This document shows positions 52,792 through 62,986 of a stretch of DNA of 64,000 bases, in pieces. The notes under the pieces were generated by a model. The model had not been told where the DNA came from. It saw only the letters and a program-made list of their open reading frames with translations, and ran no database searches. The position numbers and the translations under genes were made by a program. How positions within the stretch are numbered: the first letter of the stretch is position 1; each line of letters opens with the position of its first letter. Origin of the DNA: Streptomyces sp. NBC_00287 (lineage in GTDB: Bacteria > Actinomycetota > Actinomycetes > Streptomycetales > Streptomycetaceae); NCBI RefSeq assembly GCF_036173105.1, contig NZ_CP108053.1, positions 2,790,001-2,854,000 on the forward strand. Direction: 5' to 3'.

Positions 52792-54474
52792 TCACATCCC
52801 CTGCTCCTCCATCAGCCGCAACAGATTCCGCTTGCGTTTGTGGACGGCGCGCAGAGCGAGGACGTGCGCGGCGAACTCGTCCGGTGTTCCCAGGCGTCGG
52901 TGGCAGTCGCGGATGCTCAGGAGCAGGCTCACGAGCCGCTCGTAGACCGTGTTGCCGGTCTGCTGGGTGAGCGGTTCGGCCAGGCGCAGGTAGATCCCGA
53001 GCGCGTCGGCGGGACGGTCGGCCCGCGCCTGGTCGGCGAGGATGAGCCACTGCCGGTCGTCGGCGCCGAGCGCGGTGGCGGCCTGCCAGGCTGCGTCGAC
53101 GTCCTTGTCGTCGAGCAGGGCGTCGACGAGGAACGGGCCACCGTACGGCCCCTGACGGTGCCGCTCGGCGTCGGCGCGCAGCAGGGTGAGCGCCCCTTCG
53201 CGCTCAGCCGGCCAGCAGTCGGCCGCCCGCGCGGCGGCGCGCAGTTGCCGGTAGGTGAGCAGCGTGGGGCGTGCGCGGAAGTGGTCGCGGCGCAGGGCGA
53301 CGGCATCGGACAGCCGCGCCACTCGTGCGTAGCGGTCGTAGAGGTAGTCGACGAGGGCAGTGTCCACGGTGGCGAGGTCGCGCGTCTCCCGGATGCCGCG
53401 TTCCGCCCAGCGCAGCGCCTCCCCGGCGCGCCCCGCGCCGTCCAGTTCGCCGGCGATGATCAGGTGCGTATGGCCGTTCGTCGTCAGGTCGGCCGCGTAC
53501 ACGGCGATCACCGTGTCGACGTCGCCGCCCGCCTTGGCCAGACGCTCCATCAGGGATTTCTCCGCCCAGCCCCTGCGGTTGCCCCGCCACGCCTCGATCG
53601 CCAGCTCACGCAGGGTGGACATGCCCCGTGCGCCGAGAACGTCCTCGTAGTCGAGCGGGTCGATATCGATGAGGCCGTCGTCGACTTCGCCGAGCGCATG
53701 ACCGACCAGCCAGCGTGCGAGTTCCTCCGAGTCCGGGCGTGCCGCACGGCAGGCTTCGAGGTGGGCGTCGGCGAGAGTGTCACCGACCTGGCCGATCCCG
53801 CCGTCGGAGTCGTCGACACTGTCCACCGCGTCGGCCAGCAGCCGCATGGCCTCCCGCGCCGCAGTGATCGCGTCGGCAGGCCGTCCTGAGCGGGAGAGCG
53901 CGACGATCGCGGACACCGCTTGCCCGGCCTGGTCGGCGTAGGCGCGGGCGTCGGCGTACTCGACGTACCCGTAGCGTGCGAAGGGGCCGATGTCCAGGAG
54001 CTCACGAATGCGGGACCGGACCCCGGCGAGATCCCCGCGGGCGCTCGCGGCCCGCAGCTCAAGGCGGCGCCGCAACTTCCGGTCCTCAGCGACCTGTTCA
54101 CGCATCAGGGCGAGCAACTCGTCCTTGGGCAGGGCGGACAGCCAAGCATCGAGATCCTGCACGCGGCGCCGTGCCGCCTCTCGCTGCTGCGGCAGGCTCC
54201 CTTGCTGGGCGAGTACCGTCAGACCGAGCGCGACCAGGTGCTTGCAGAAGTTGCCCTCCCGGCCATAGGGGCAGTCGCACTCGCCGGAGAGCCCGCCGAG
54301 ATCGTCGAGTGTCAGCTCCACCATGTAACGCTCGGTGCCGTGGACGGTTGCGGTGACCCAGCCGTCGCCGATCTCCACTGCGGAGACGGCGTCGAGGTAC
54401 CCGAGCCCACGCTCGAAGGACCGAGCTCCGGCCAGTGCTTGGAGACCCGCCTCGGTGAGGCTCCCGGTGACCAT
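52792..54474 (-). CDS. SWIM zinc-finger family protein
   Basis: The 560-residue protein has an N-terminal SWIM motif, CDCPYGREGNFCKH (residues about 65-78, CxCx(n)CxH), which binds zinc and DNA or protein. A long helical, repeat-rich remainder follows, with segments reminiscent of TPR or HEAT solenoids (for example QLRAAARAADCWPAEREGAL). The ATG has GGAG at 8 nt. It lies 76 nt downstream of jetD in the same direction, so it may be cotranscribed with the Wadjet genes; a link in function is not established. Confidence 0.85.
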   Translation of the reverse strand: MVTGSLTEAGLQALAGARSFERGLGYLDAVSAVEIGDGWVTATVHGTERYMVELTLDDLGGLSGECDCPYGREGNFCKHLVALGLTVLAQQGSLPQQREAARRRVQDLDAWLSALPKDELLALMREQVAEDRKLRRRLELRAASARGDLAGVRSRIRELLDIGPFARYGYVEYADARAYADQAGQAVSAIVALSRSGRPADAITAAREAMRLLADAVDSVDDSDGGIGQVGDTLADAHLEACRAARPDSEELARWLVGHALGEVDDGLIDIDPLDYEDVLGARGMSTLRELAIEAWRGNRRGWAEKSLMERLAKAGGDVDTVIAVYAADLTTNGHTHLIIAGELDGAGRAGEALRWAERGIRETRDLATVDTALVDYLYDRYARVARLSDAVALRRDHFRARPTLLTYRQLRAAARAADCWPAEREGALTLLRADAERHRQGPYGGPFLVDALLDDKDVDAAWQAATALGADDRQWLILADQARADRPADALGIYLRLAEPLTQQTGNTVYERLVSLLLSIRDCHRRLGTPDEFAAHVLALRAVHKRKRNLLRLMEEQGM

Positions 54475-54550
54475 TCCGCCCAGCTCCCATGGTGCGCTTG
54501 ATGTGCTGTCTCAAGAGTGCCGTAGGCCGAGGGCGCGATGTCACGGACAC

Positions 54551-55858
54551 TCAAGGTTCCGCGAGATCACCCAGCAGCAGATCCAGCGCCGCCTCCTCAT
54601 GCAGAGCGACGCCCAAAGCGTCCATGGTCGCGGCCAGTTCCGCATCCCAGGTCGCCTCGATCGGTGTGCCGGTGAGGGGAAGCGGCGGCGTTCCTTGCAA
54701 CTCCGCCCGCGTCGCGAGGTATTCGTAGTCTGCCGCCGCCATGCGCCACGGTTCCGCTTGGTACCGCCCGATGACCCGGTTGGCGAGCACGATGCCCGGC
54801 CAGTCGAAATCACCGTGGTAGGCGAAGGCGCAGCCGGCCGCCGACAACGTGTCCAGGAGGGTGAGGACCACCGTCGCCGCACTGCCCGAGGTACAGATCA
54901 GGGGTGCGGTGCAGGCGGTGTCCGCCGCGGCCTCCACCACGCGTGGGTTCTCGCAGACATGGATGCGCGTGCGTGGTGGGAACGTCAGGTGCAGGGCGCG
55001 GAGTTCGCGCAGCGTCAGGTGCGCCTCCAGGCGGTGGTCGGCGCGTTGGCGCAGGCCAGCTTCCTGCCAGGTGGCGCCCGTCGGCCGAAGGCCATACGTG
55101 AGCACGGTGCTGGAGACCTCGTCGGGAGTGACCGAGGCCTGCCGCCACAGAGCACGGCGGCCCGGTGCGTCGCTGGGGAAGTCCACGCCCCGGGCCACCG
55201 CTATGCCGCGCTGGACCAGGCGTGCCAGCAAGGTGCCGTCGTCCAGGCCATGGGCCGAGCCGGTCGTGCGGGTGGCCAGTTCGCCTCGGCCCCAGGTGGC
55301 GGGGGTGGGATCCGTGCCTGTGCCGGGGAAGAGGGTCGCGAGGGTTTCGATGGCCTGGGTGATGGTGGTGAGCGCGGTACGGCCGGACGGCTGTCGCGTC
55401 AGCGTGCCGCCCCGCCGTATCTCCTCCAGCCATTGGCGGGCCCAGGCCTGGTCTGCCAGTGGCGTTGCGGCAAGGGCCATTTCCGTCGCGGTCCACAGAC
55501 GGGTGCGTTCGGCCTGCGCCGCGTCCCGGACCGCCCGCCGGTCGGTCAGCGGCGGGCCCAGTGCCCTCAGGGTCGCGGCCAGGCTCCGTCCGACCGCGCT
55601 GGTGCGCAGGCGGGTGTCCAGGTCCGGCAGGCGGATCGTGGCGGTGGGGCCGGTGACCGGTCTGGCCAGGAGGAGGGACAGGGCCTCGCGCTCCTCGGTG
55701 TCCAGGTCCTGGAGTCGGATGGTGCCGGCCGGCAGGAGGCCGCTTCGTTCAAGGCGGGTACGGGCCGCCGTCCAAAGGCGCTTCAGACCTGGCCGGGTCA
55801 AGAACGCCAGCGTTTCGGCGGTCAGCGGCGGCTCGTCCTCCGCGCGGGCGTCGGTCAT
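54551..55858 (-). CDS. jetD: JetD-like Wadjet nuclease subunit (TIGR02679 family)
   Basis: The 435-residue protein resembles TIGR02679, the JetD of type III-like Wadjet systems. The C-terminal Toprim-like domain has an acidic CENPRVVEAAAD segment and the HGDFDWPGIVLA motif, in which Asp residues should bind the metals that cut DNA. In Wadjet, JetD cleaves circular plasmids after the JetABC motor has extruded the DNA. ATG 55858 overlaps the jetC stop as ATGA; a longer in-frame start is less likely. Confidence 0.88.
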   Translation of the reverse strand: MTDARAEDEPPLTAETLAFLTRPGLKRLWTAARTRLERSGLLPAGTIRLQDLDTEEREALSLLLARPVTGPTATIRLPDLDTRLRTSAVGRSLAATLRALGPPLTDRRAVRDAAQAERTRLWTATEMALAATPLADQAWARQWLEEIRRGGTLTRQPSGRTALTTITQAIETLATLFPGTGTDPTPATWGRGELATRTTGSAHGLDDGTLLARLVQRGIAVARGVDFPSDAPGRRALWRQASVTPDEVSSTVLTYGLRPTGATWQEAGLRQRADHRLEAHLTLRELRALHLTFPPRTRIHVCENPRVVEAAADTACTAPLICTSGSAATVVLTLLDTLSAAGCAFAYHGDFDWPGIVLANRVIGRYQAEPWRMAAADYEYLATRAELQGTPPLPLTGTPIEATWDAELAATMDALGVALHEEAALDLLLGDLAEP

Positions 55859-58800
55859 ACCGACACCAGCCGCCTCTGCCGCCCGTTCCACGTGTAGTGA
55901 AGGGTCGCCACACCCCGCACGTGCGGGTCACGCAGGCACTCGTAGATGTGCAGGGAAGGCACGTCGGGCCAGTTGCCGATCAGGCGTTCGCTGGTGAGGA
56001 CGAAGTCCAGGTCCAGGTCGACCAGGATGCGGCCCAGGCGCGCATGGGTGGGCTCGTCGACCTTGGCGAAGGCGTCGTCCAGCAGGATCAGCCGGGGTGC
56101 GTGCGGGGCCGACTCGGCGAGGCTCGTGAAATGGGCGGCCGCGGCGGCGAAGAGGACCAGGTAGGACAGGACGCGTTGCTCGCCCTGGCTGAGGCCCGTG
56201 CGGCCGGAGAGTTTGCGGCGGCTGCCGGGGGCGGCGTCGTTGACCACCCAGGGGATGAAGGTGAACCAGTCCCGGTAGTCGAGGGCGGTGCGCAGATGGG
56301 CCGCGTAGCCTGCGCCCGGGTCGGCGCGGCGGGCGTCCTCGATACGGCGTTGGAGCACGTCGCGGAGCTGCTCGGACTGGTCGTGGGTGCGCAGGCCGGA
56401 CGGACTGCGCAGGAGGTCGACGGCCGCCTTGACGTCGGCTTCCACGCCGTCCGCCAGTTTCCAGTCCAGCGCGACCCCCAGTCCGTGTGACGTCCGGACC
56501 GTGGACAGGGTGCCGTTCAGAGCGGCTACCAGGGCGCCCGCGGCCAGGACCTGACCGGAGAGGTGGTCGCCCAGCTCTCCGGTCAGGAAGCGCTGGAAGA
56601 CCTCTCGCTCGCGCTCCGTCAGCCGTTCGCGGGCGTCGGCCGCCTGGGCGGCGATGCGCTCGCCGACCACGGCGATGTCGTGCGGGCCGTGGTCGTCGAC
56701 GAATCGGCAGATCTTGATGCCGTCGTGTTCCTCCAGCGTGGCGTCGTAGCCCCCGGAGAGCTGGTCGCGCAGATCCGTGTGCCGGTTGAGGAGCGCGGTG
56801 TCCGAGATGTCGCGCCGCTCGGCGTCCAGGCGACTCCGTACGGCTTCCACGAGCGGGCGCAGTGCCTTGGTGCGGTCGTGTGCGCCGTCGTCGGAGGCGT
56901 GCGCCTCGCCGCCCTCGTCCTGCGCCGACATGTCGAGGCCCGCGCCCCTGGTCACGCCCGGCAGGGACAGCGCCGTACGCAGTCGCCTGCCACTCGCCAC
57001 CGCCTCTCCCTCCTGCGTGGCCAGCGCCTCGCGCCTGACCCTCTCGTCCTCCTCCGCGCGCACACGTTCGTCGTGCATTGCACTCAAGTCACGCTCAGCA
57101 CCGGGAAGTTGACGTCCCACGGCCTCCAGCCGCCGCTTCGCCTCGTCCTCGCGGGCGAGGATTTCCTGTTCCGGTGCGTCGAGTGCCTCCTCCAGGCCCC
57201 GGATCGTGCGGCGGGCGGCGTCCAAGCGGGCGAGCGGCTCGGAGTAGTCGGATTCCGCTTCCCGCGTGGATGTCAGGGCGCGCTGGTAGCCTTCGCGGCC
57301 CTGCCGATGGGCGTCGGCGGAGGACGCCACCACGCGCAGCCGCCTGCGCAGTCGTTGGGTGCCCGTATCGAGGCGGTCCAGACACAGACGTACGGAGTCG
57401 AGCGCGCCCGGGTCGACCGGGAGGTCGTTCGCGCTCGCTGTCGCCTCGGCCTCGCGCCGGGCGGCGACCGCGCGGGCGCGCGCCTGCTCCGCCTCTCGGA
57501 CGGCTGTGGACGCTTTGCCGGCCAGCACCTGGGCGGTGCGCTCGGCCTCGGTGGTACGGGCCCAGGCGTCGGTCAGTGGGCGTGCCGTGGGCGGGCGGCT
57601 CAGGGTGTCGGCCACTTGCACGCGGTGCTCGGTGAGGATCCGCAGGTCATGCTCCTGTTGCATCAACTGCGCCAGTACGTCCGTGAGTTGCCGGTCGAGT
57701 TCGGCCAGGGCCCGGCGTCGGGTCTCGGCACGCACCTCCGCGCCGACGTACTCGGCGGTCTGCTTCGTGTGACGGCCTCGGGCGACGCCCAGTTTCCAGA
57801 AGCCGTCCGTACTGATCGCGGATTCCGCCGTCGTGCTCGTGGTCCCGTCCATGACCAGAGCCACGGCATGGAGCACGCGCTCGACCTGTTCGGTCGTCAC
57901 CCCACTGTCGGGTGCCGCAACCGGGCGCAACACCTCGGCGAGCGCGGGTCCGGCGGGCGGGGTGCCGGGAGCGAGGAGGGTGTCCCGCGTAGCCGGGTCC
58001 ACGACGGTGCCGTCGGCGCACAGCCAGGCGTCGAGCAGGCCGCTCGCTTCGAGTGCGGCTTCCAGGCCCGCGCGGGCGGTTGGCACCAGGTCATCGGCGA
58101 AGTCGACGAGCCGGTACAGGGGTGCGCCGGTGCCGGGTGTGCGGGGTGCCGAGCGGTGGGGCGGGGGTGCGGGCTCGGGGTCGGTGCGGGCTTCCCAGTC
58201 GTTCCGCTCACGCTGCAGGCGGTCCTTCTCGGCGGCCAGCTCGTGGATCGCCACGGCACGCGCATCGCGCTGTTCGCCCAGTTCCGCCAGCCACGGATCG
58301 ACGGCCACCCTGGCGGTGTCGGCCACCTCGTCGGGGGTATGGGCGGGAAGCGGGCCTTCCGCCGGGTCGTGGGCGGTCAGGGCGTGTACGGCGTCGAGGG
58401 AGACGCCGGTGAGGCTGCGCAGCCGCTCGGTCCAGGTCCGTACGGCGTCCGTGTACGCCTCCCCTTCGCGTGCTGTCTCCTCCCGTCGGCGTTCGGCCCG
58501 CTCACGTGCCTCGTCCGTCTGCTCCTCCAGACGCTCCCGGGCGGCATCGGCCTCGTGCGCCTCTTGCTGGGCCCGGTGTGTCTTGTCGATGAGCGCGGTC
58601 AGTTCGGTCACGGCCCGGGCGCGGTTCCTGATCACGGGCCCCGCGGTGTCCAATTGGGTGTCCCAGGCGTGCAGGGCACCGGCGCAGAGCTCCGTGTCGA
58701 CGGCAAGCACCTCGCTGTGCCGCACGAGGTGGAAGTCGCCGTCCGGAGAAGTCAGTTCGGCCACCGCCGCACCCGCGACCTGGGTGACGGGAACCACGCC

Positions 58801-60030
58801 CGGATCACCCAGGTGCACGGGGTCGAGCCCCGACCGCTCCGCCTCGCGCAGCAACTCGCCATGCGCTGTGCGGAGTTCGGCGAGCTCTCCGCCGAGCCTT
58901 CCGGCTTCTTCGGTGAGTCGCCGTCCGGTGTCTTCCTGGGTGCTGTGGGCCTGGCGGAGTGCTTTGAAGGCGGTCGTCGCCGCGCTGAGCAGGGCGGTCA
59001 CCGTGGCGCGCTTCTCCCCGAGTTCCTGCAAGCTGCGGTAGGCGGCGCTGGCGTGCAGGGCGGCGAGGTCCGTCCGGGCCGCATCCGCTTCTGCCTGGAG
59101 GACGTCGAGGCGGGCGGTGAGTTCATCCTCGCTCGTGCGGAGCTTTGCCACCTTCTTCACTGCCTCGTCCGCCAGACGCCGCTGCTCCGCCAGCCGTTCC
59201 AGTTCGCCGTTCACCTCGTCGGCCCGGCGGCGCAGCGCCCCGTGCAGGTAGCCGCGGTAGCTGGTCAGGAAGGTCCGTAGTGCTTCGTCGGTCCGTTCCA
59301 GGCGCCCGAGGTCGGTCCTTACGGCGTCGAGGTCGTCGAGGTTGCGGGCGACCTTCTCCACGACCTCGTCGTCGAGTGCGGGCAGCGTCTCTGCGAGGAC
59401 GGAGACCAGGCCGCCGGAGTCGATGCGGTCGCCGATCGTGGGGCGGCGCAGGCGGTGCAGCAGGTGGAGCAGGTTGCGGTAGCGCGCCGGATCGGTGAGG
59501 CCGAACAGGTGGCGGGCGACCCGGGCCCGGTGTTCCACGGCACGGTCGGTGACGTTCTCCGGGCCGAGGAGGGACTTGAGTTGGTCGAGCGGCAGAGGCT
59601 GGCCGGCGGGGGCAAGGTGCAGGTCCTCGCCCACTCGCAGCGGGGTGATGAAGAAGAACGGCTTGGCCGTCCTGGTCGACTGGGAGGCGCGGACGGCCGC
59701 TCCGAGGGTGAGGTGGTGGTCGTTTCCGTCCTCGTCGGTGCGCGCGAACTCCACCCAGAGGTAGCCCAGTCGGTTGGTCTGCTCGAATCCGTCGAGCATC
59801 AGCCACAGCAGTGTGGTTCGTCCGGTCCCGGTGGCATCCAGAGCGCGGGCGTCGCCGTCGAGGAGGTAGGGCAGCAGCATCTCCAGGGCCTTGGACTTGC
59901 CGGCACCGTTCTTGCCACGCAGCAACAGGCGGCCGTCGCCGAAGGCGAACTCCTGCTTGTCGTACTGCCAGACGTTCCGGATGCCGGCGCGGTGAAGGCG
60001 GTAGCGGTGCGGGGAAGTGGGGCGGTTCAC
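55855..60030 (-). CDS. jetC: JetC-like SMC/MukB-type ATPase of a Wadjet system (TIGR02680 family)
   Basis: The 1391-residue protein has an SMC layout. Walker A GKNGAGKS is at residues 39-46. Long coiled-coil stretches of Glu, Arg, Ala and Leu run through the middle with a central hinge-like region. Near the C-terminus are the signature LSQGEQRVLSYL and Walker B LILLDDAFAKVD. This matches TIGR02680, the motor that loop-extrudes DNA in Wadjet. GTG 60030 overlaps jetB as GTGA. Confidence 0.93.
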   Translation of the reverse strand: MNRPTSPHRYRLHRAGIRNVWQYDKQEFAFGDGRLLLRGKNGAGKSKALEMLLPYLLDGDARALDATGTGRTTLLWLMLDGFEQTNRLGYLWVEFARTDEDGNDHHLTLGAAVRASQSTRTAKPFFFITPLRVGEDLHLAPAGQPLPLDQLKSLLGPENVTDRAVEHRARVARHLFGLTDPARYRNLLHLLHRLRRPTIGDRIDSGGLVSVLAETLPALDDEVVEKVARNLDDLDAVRTDLGRLERTDEALRTFLTSYRGYLHGALRRRADEVNGELERLAEQRRLADEAVKKVAKLRTSEDELTARLDVLQAEADAARTDLAALHASAAYRSLQELGEKRATVTALLSAATTAFKALRQAHSTQEDTGRRLTEEAGRLGGELAELRTAHGELLREAERSGLDPVHLGDPGVVPVTQVAGAAVAELTSPDGDFHLVRHSEVLAVDTELCAGALHAWDTQLDTAGPVIRNRARAVTELTALIDKTHRAQQEAHEADAARERLEEQTDEARERAERRREETAREGEAYTDAVRTWTERLRSLTGVSLDAVHALTAHDPAEGPLPAHTPDEVADTARVAVDPWLAELGEQRDARAVAIHELAAEKDRLQRERNDWEARTDPEPAPPPHRSAPRTPGTGAPLYRLVDFADDLVPTARAGLEAALEASGLLDAWLCADGTVVDPATRDTLLAPGTPPAGPALAEVLRPVAAPDSGVTTEQVERVLHAVALVMDGTTSTTAESAISTDGFWKLGVARGRHTKQTAEYVGAEVRAETRRRALAELDRQLTDVLAQLMQQEHDLRILTEHRVQVADTLSRPPTARPLTDAWARTTEAERTAQVLAGKASTAVREAEQARARAVAARREAEATASANDLPVDPGALDSVRLCLDRLDTGTQRLRRRLRVVASSADAHRQGREGYQRALTSTREAESDYSEPLARLDAARRTIRGLEEALDAPEQEILAREDEAKRRLEAVGRQLPGAERDLSAMHDERVRAEEDERVRREALATQEGEAVASGRRLRTALSLPGVTRGAGLDMSAQDEGGEAHASDDGAHDRTKALRPLVEAVRSRLDAERRDISDTALLNRHTDLRDQLSGGYDATLEEHDGIKICRFVDDHGPHDIAVVGERIAAQAADARERLTEREREVFQRFLTGELGDHLSGQVLAAGALVAALNGTLSTVRTSHGLGVALDWKLADGVEADVKAAVDLLRSPSGLRTHDQSEQLRDVLQRRIEDARRADPGAGYAAHLRTALDYRDWFTFIPWVVNDAAPGSRRKLSGRTGLSQGEQRVLSYLVLFAAAAAHFTSLAESAPHAPRLILLDDAFAKVDEPTHARLGRILVDLDLDFVLTSERLIGNWPDVPSLHIYECLRDPHVRGVATLHYTWNGRQRRLVSV

Positions 60031-61370
60031 CGGGTCGGCTCCTCGGGTCCCTGGGAGACGTCGTCTACTTGTGGCTGTTCGGTACGGGATGTGACGGCCA
60101 CCGTGGTGGCGAACCGGGCGGCCGCCGCGAGCAGCACCCAACCGGCCGTGCCGTCCTGCCCACGGGCGCCCGAGACGTCGGTGACGGACCGGCCGTCCAG
60201 GGCTGCATCCTCGTAACCTTCGGGCAGGCCGTGGCCGTCGGCGCGCACCGGGCCGACGGGCGCCATCAGGCGCATGCGGACCAGAAGGTCGAGGACGGCG
60301 GCGAGCAGCCCGTCCCGGTCCTCCAGGAGGCCGCGCTGCCAGTTGCTGCGTCGGCCGTACTCCTCGACGAGCTCATCGAGCAACTCGGGCAACAGCCCGT
60401 CCGGGACGGGAACGCCGATGACCAGCCTCCCGCCGACCGCGGGATGGCCGGGATCCTCGGGGCGCAGTCGGTCGACCAGCCGTCCCACCAACAGCAGCGC
60501 CGCCTGGGCGACGGTGCCGGTGCCCGGCAGGTGCAGGTCGGTGAGGTCGCCGTCCGGGTCGACGAGGGCGATGCCCTCGGCACGGATCTCGGCCTCCAGA
60601 CCCAACAGTTCGGAGAAGGCCTGGGACTCACGCCGCTGCCGGGTCCGCAGCCACTCCCGCTCGGCGTCGGTCAGATCGTCGAGGTGGACGGCGGGTGTCT
60701 CGACGAGGCGTCTGCGCACGTACGTACGCGGGCCGCCGAAGCCGGGGTCGGCGGCTCGGCGTACGAGATCCGCTCCGTCGCGGCTCTGCGCCAGCGGTCC
60801 GGCGACGACCGCGCGGGCGATCTCGCGGTCCACGGTCAGCAGCGCCTCGCCGCCCCGCTCCTCGGCGACGGCCGAGACATGGCCTTCGGTCTCCGCCAGC
60901 ACGCCCCAGTCCACGAGTTGGCGCAACGCGGCGGCGAGCGTACGACGCTCCGCCTGACGCCCGGAGTCGCTGATCTCGATCCCGGCGTCCACGGCCGCGG
61001 CCCTCAGGTCGGCAACGAGCTGGGAGAGCAGGAGCTGCTCGGGAGCAGTCACGAGAACGGAGAGGGCCAGGGCCAGGTAGGTGTACGTCCGCGGTGTGAA
61101 CGGCGTTCCGGTGGACGGCCGCACCAGGCGGTGGCCGGAGCCGGGGCCGAGGCCTGCCTTGAACAGGCGGGCGTATGACGCCTCGACGAGGAGTCGGTAG
61201 CCGAACACCTGCTGGAAGCGCTGAGCGAGCCAGTCGGCGTGGCGGCGGATCAGCGGGAAGGTGTCGCTGTGCGGACCGTTGCTGGTGACCAGGGGGTGGG
61301 CCAGCAACAGGCGGGCGGCGGCACGGCGTTCGGCGGCAAGTGCGACGTCGTGGGCGGAGGGCAGGGGCAT
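60027..61370 (-). CDS. jetB: JetB-like Wadjet subunit (TIGR02678 family)
   Basis: The 447-residue protein resembles TIGR02678, a MukE/kite-like subunit that bridges the JetC motor. Recognisable segments are RRHADWLAQRFQQVFGYRL, TPRTYTYLALALSVL and RRTLAAALRQLVDWGVLAETEG, which looks like a winged-helix element. The ATG at 61370 overlaps the jetA stop by one nt (TGATG). Confidence 0.88.
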   Translation of the reverse strand: MPLPSAHDVALAAERRAAARLLLAHPLVTSNGPHSDTFPLIRRHADWLAQRFQQVFGYRLLVEASYARLFKAGLGPGSGHRLVRPSTGTPFTPRTYTYLALALSVLVTAPEQLLLSQLVADLRAAAVDAGIEISDSGRQAERRTLAAALRQLVDWGVLAETEGHVSAVAEERGGEALLTVDREIARAVVAGPLAQSRDGADLVRRAADPGFGGPRTYVRRRLVETPAVHLDDLTDAEREWLRTRQRRESQAFSELLGLEAEIRAEGIALVDPDGDLTDLHLPGTGTVAQAALLLVGRLVDRLRPEDPGHPAVGGRLVIGVPVPDGLLPELLDELVEEYGRRSNWQRGLLEDRDGLLAAVLDLLVRMRLMAPVGPVRADGHGLPEGYEDAALDGRSVTDVSGARGQDGTAGWVLLAAAARFATTVAVTSRTEQPQVDDVSQGPEEPTR

Positions 61371-62986
61371 CAGGCGCTCGCCTCCTCGGCTGCGGGCGCC
61401 GGGGCGCTCTCGGAGGCGCTCTCGACGGCAAGGGTGAGGTCGTCCGCCGTCAAGTCGCCGTCCACGGAGCGCAGGAGGGTGTGCCTGCCGGGGGTACGCC
61501 ACGCCGTCAGCCTGATTCCCAAATCCACATCACCTGCTTGCGCACTACCGAGCTGAAAGTCACCGGCCCCCTTATGCAGTTGGGCATTGCCGAGGGCGGT
61601 GGTGAGGAGTTCCAGCAGGAGTCGCATCGCCGCGGACCCCAGCCGCACCTGGTCGAATCGGCCGGATGCGCTGCGCAGTTCGGCGGCCGCGGCCTCACGG
61701 GCGGCAGCCTGCTCGCGCGCCTGCTCCATGAGGCGACGCTTCTGCTCGCCATGGTCCTCCACCGCCGCGGCTCGCCCGCGCGGGGCCCGGCTGCCACGCT
61801 CACGCAACGCGACCGGCACATCCACGACGGGCCCGGTCCACCAGCTCACATACGCTGGTACGGACCGATCGGGATCCGGCGCCACTCCCAGATGCCGCGC
61901 CCCGTACAGCCCGAAGGCAGCGACCGCGATGTCGTGGGCCTCCTCGGGCTCCGCGGCGTCGAACCAGGCGGCAAGCCTGAGCAGATCCTTACGGCGGGAC
62001 ATCTCCCCCGACGCCGAGCGCAGCATCCGCTTGGCATTGGCGAGCAACGACTGCAGGGCACGCAGGGTCGCATCCCGGAGCTGGTCCACCTGACTGCCGT
62101 GGCCATCGCTGTCGGCGAACCAGACGCGCAGCCCCTCCCAGTCGGCCAGTTCCCGCCCCCGACTACGCTGCACCCGCGTCTCGGGCAACACGTCGAAGAG
62201 CGCACCAAGGCCCGACGCATGGGCATCGATACGGCTCAACAATGCGGGCAGGTGCGGCCAGATCGCCCGCAGATGGGCGGCGATGCGCGGGGCACGGAAG
62301 GACACGTCCTCGGTGATCGCTTCCACGTAGTCGAGCAGCAGCTCCTTGAACCCCTGGTACTCGGCGCCGTCGAGGTCGTAGCGGGCGAGTACCTGGCCGA
62401 GATAGGCGTAGAAGTCCCGTACCGACTCGGCGAATTCGCCGAACTGTGCAAAGAGAGTGCTGATCTTCTCCAGTGCCTGCTGCGGGTCCGTGCCGCCCGG
62501 CGCGGCGGCGAGAGCGGCGATCTCCTTGAGCCCCCGGTCGACGAGGGTGAGCAGCTCACTGCTCACCTCACGCGCGGCGTCCGCTCCGGCCAGCACCTCA
62601 TCGGCATCGCGCTGCACTCGCTCGCCCAGCTTGGACAACTGGTAGCGAGAGCGGGAGCGCTGGTACTCGGCGATGCTGGTCGCTGTGACCGTATGCGTAC
62701 TGCGCAGCAGATTGCCCCAGCGCGCGAGCTGTTCGAGCCGAGCGGTCAGTGTCTCCGCGCCGAGCGCAGCCGCCGGGTGCCCGGCCTGCGCCAGCTTGGA
62801 TTGCACATCGGGTACGGCGAGATCCGCGAGCAGGGTGCCGCAGAAGACCCGCATCACAGCGACGTACTCCAGGCGCTCGGGCGCGCTGAGGTAGGCGTAG
62901 GCACTCAGCCGCTGCCAGGTCTCGCTGCCGCTCCCCTCGTCGAACGGCTCGTCATGTGGTTCTTGGCGTAGTTCGTCCCCCACCAT
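61370..62986 (-). CDS. jetA: JetA-like Wadjet kleisin subunit (TIGR02677 family)
   Basis: The 538-residue protein resembles TIGR02677, the MukF-like kleisin of Wadjet type III-like systems. It is largely helical, with a winged-helix-like N-terminus (LSAYAYLSAPERLEYVAVMRVF), central helices (VRDFYAYLGQVLARYDL) and a charged C-terminal helix (EQKRRLMEQAREQAAAREAA). It should join the JetC heads and recruit JetB. The start at 62986 lacks a strong ribosome site. It is the first gene of the four-gene operon. Confidence 0.86.
   Translation of the reverse strand: MVGDELRQEPHDEPFDEGSGSETWQRLSAYAYLSAPERLEYVAVMRVFCGTLLADLAVPDVQSKLAQAGHPAAALGAETLTARLEQLARWGNLLRSTHTVTATSIAEYQRSRSRYQLSKLGERVQRDADEVLAGADAAREVSSELLTLVDRGLKEIAALAAAPGGTDPQQALEKISTLFAQFGEFAESVRDFYAYLGQVLARYDLDGAEYQGFKELLLDYVEAITEDVSFRAPRIAAHLRAIWPHLPALLSRIDAHASGLGALFDVLPETRVQRSRGRELADWEGLRVWFADSDGHGSQVDQLRDATLRALQSLLANAKRMLRSASGEMSRRKDLLRLAAWFDAAEPEEAHDIAVAAFGLYGARHLGVAPDPDRSVPAYVSWWTGPVVDVPVALRERGSRAPRGRAAAVEDHGEQKRRLMEQAREQAAAREAAAAELRSASGRFDQVRLGSAAMRLLLELLTTALGNAQLHKGAGDFQLGSAQAGDVDLGIRLTAWRTPGRHTLLRSVDGDLTADDLTLAVESASESAPAPAAEEASA

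Noticed and set aside
56563..59280. A 905-codon plus-strand frame opposite jetC
   Set aside because: It has no domain match and atypical composition. The minus-strand SMC motifs and overlaps with jetB and jetD define the real gene.
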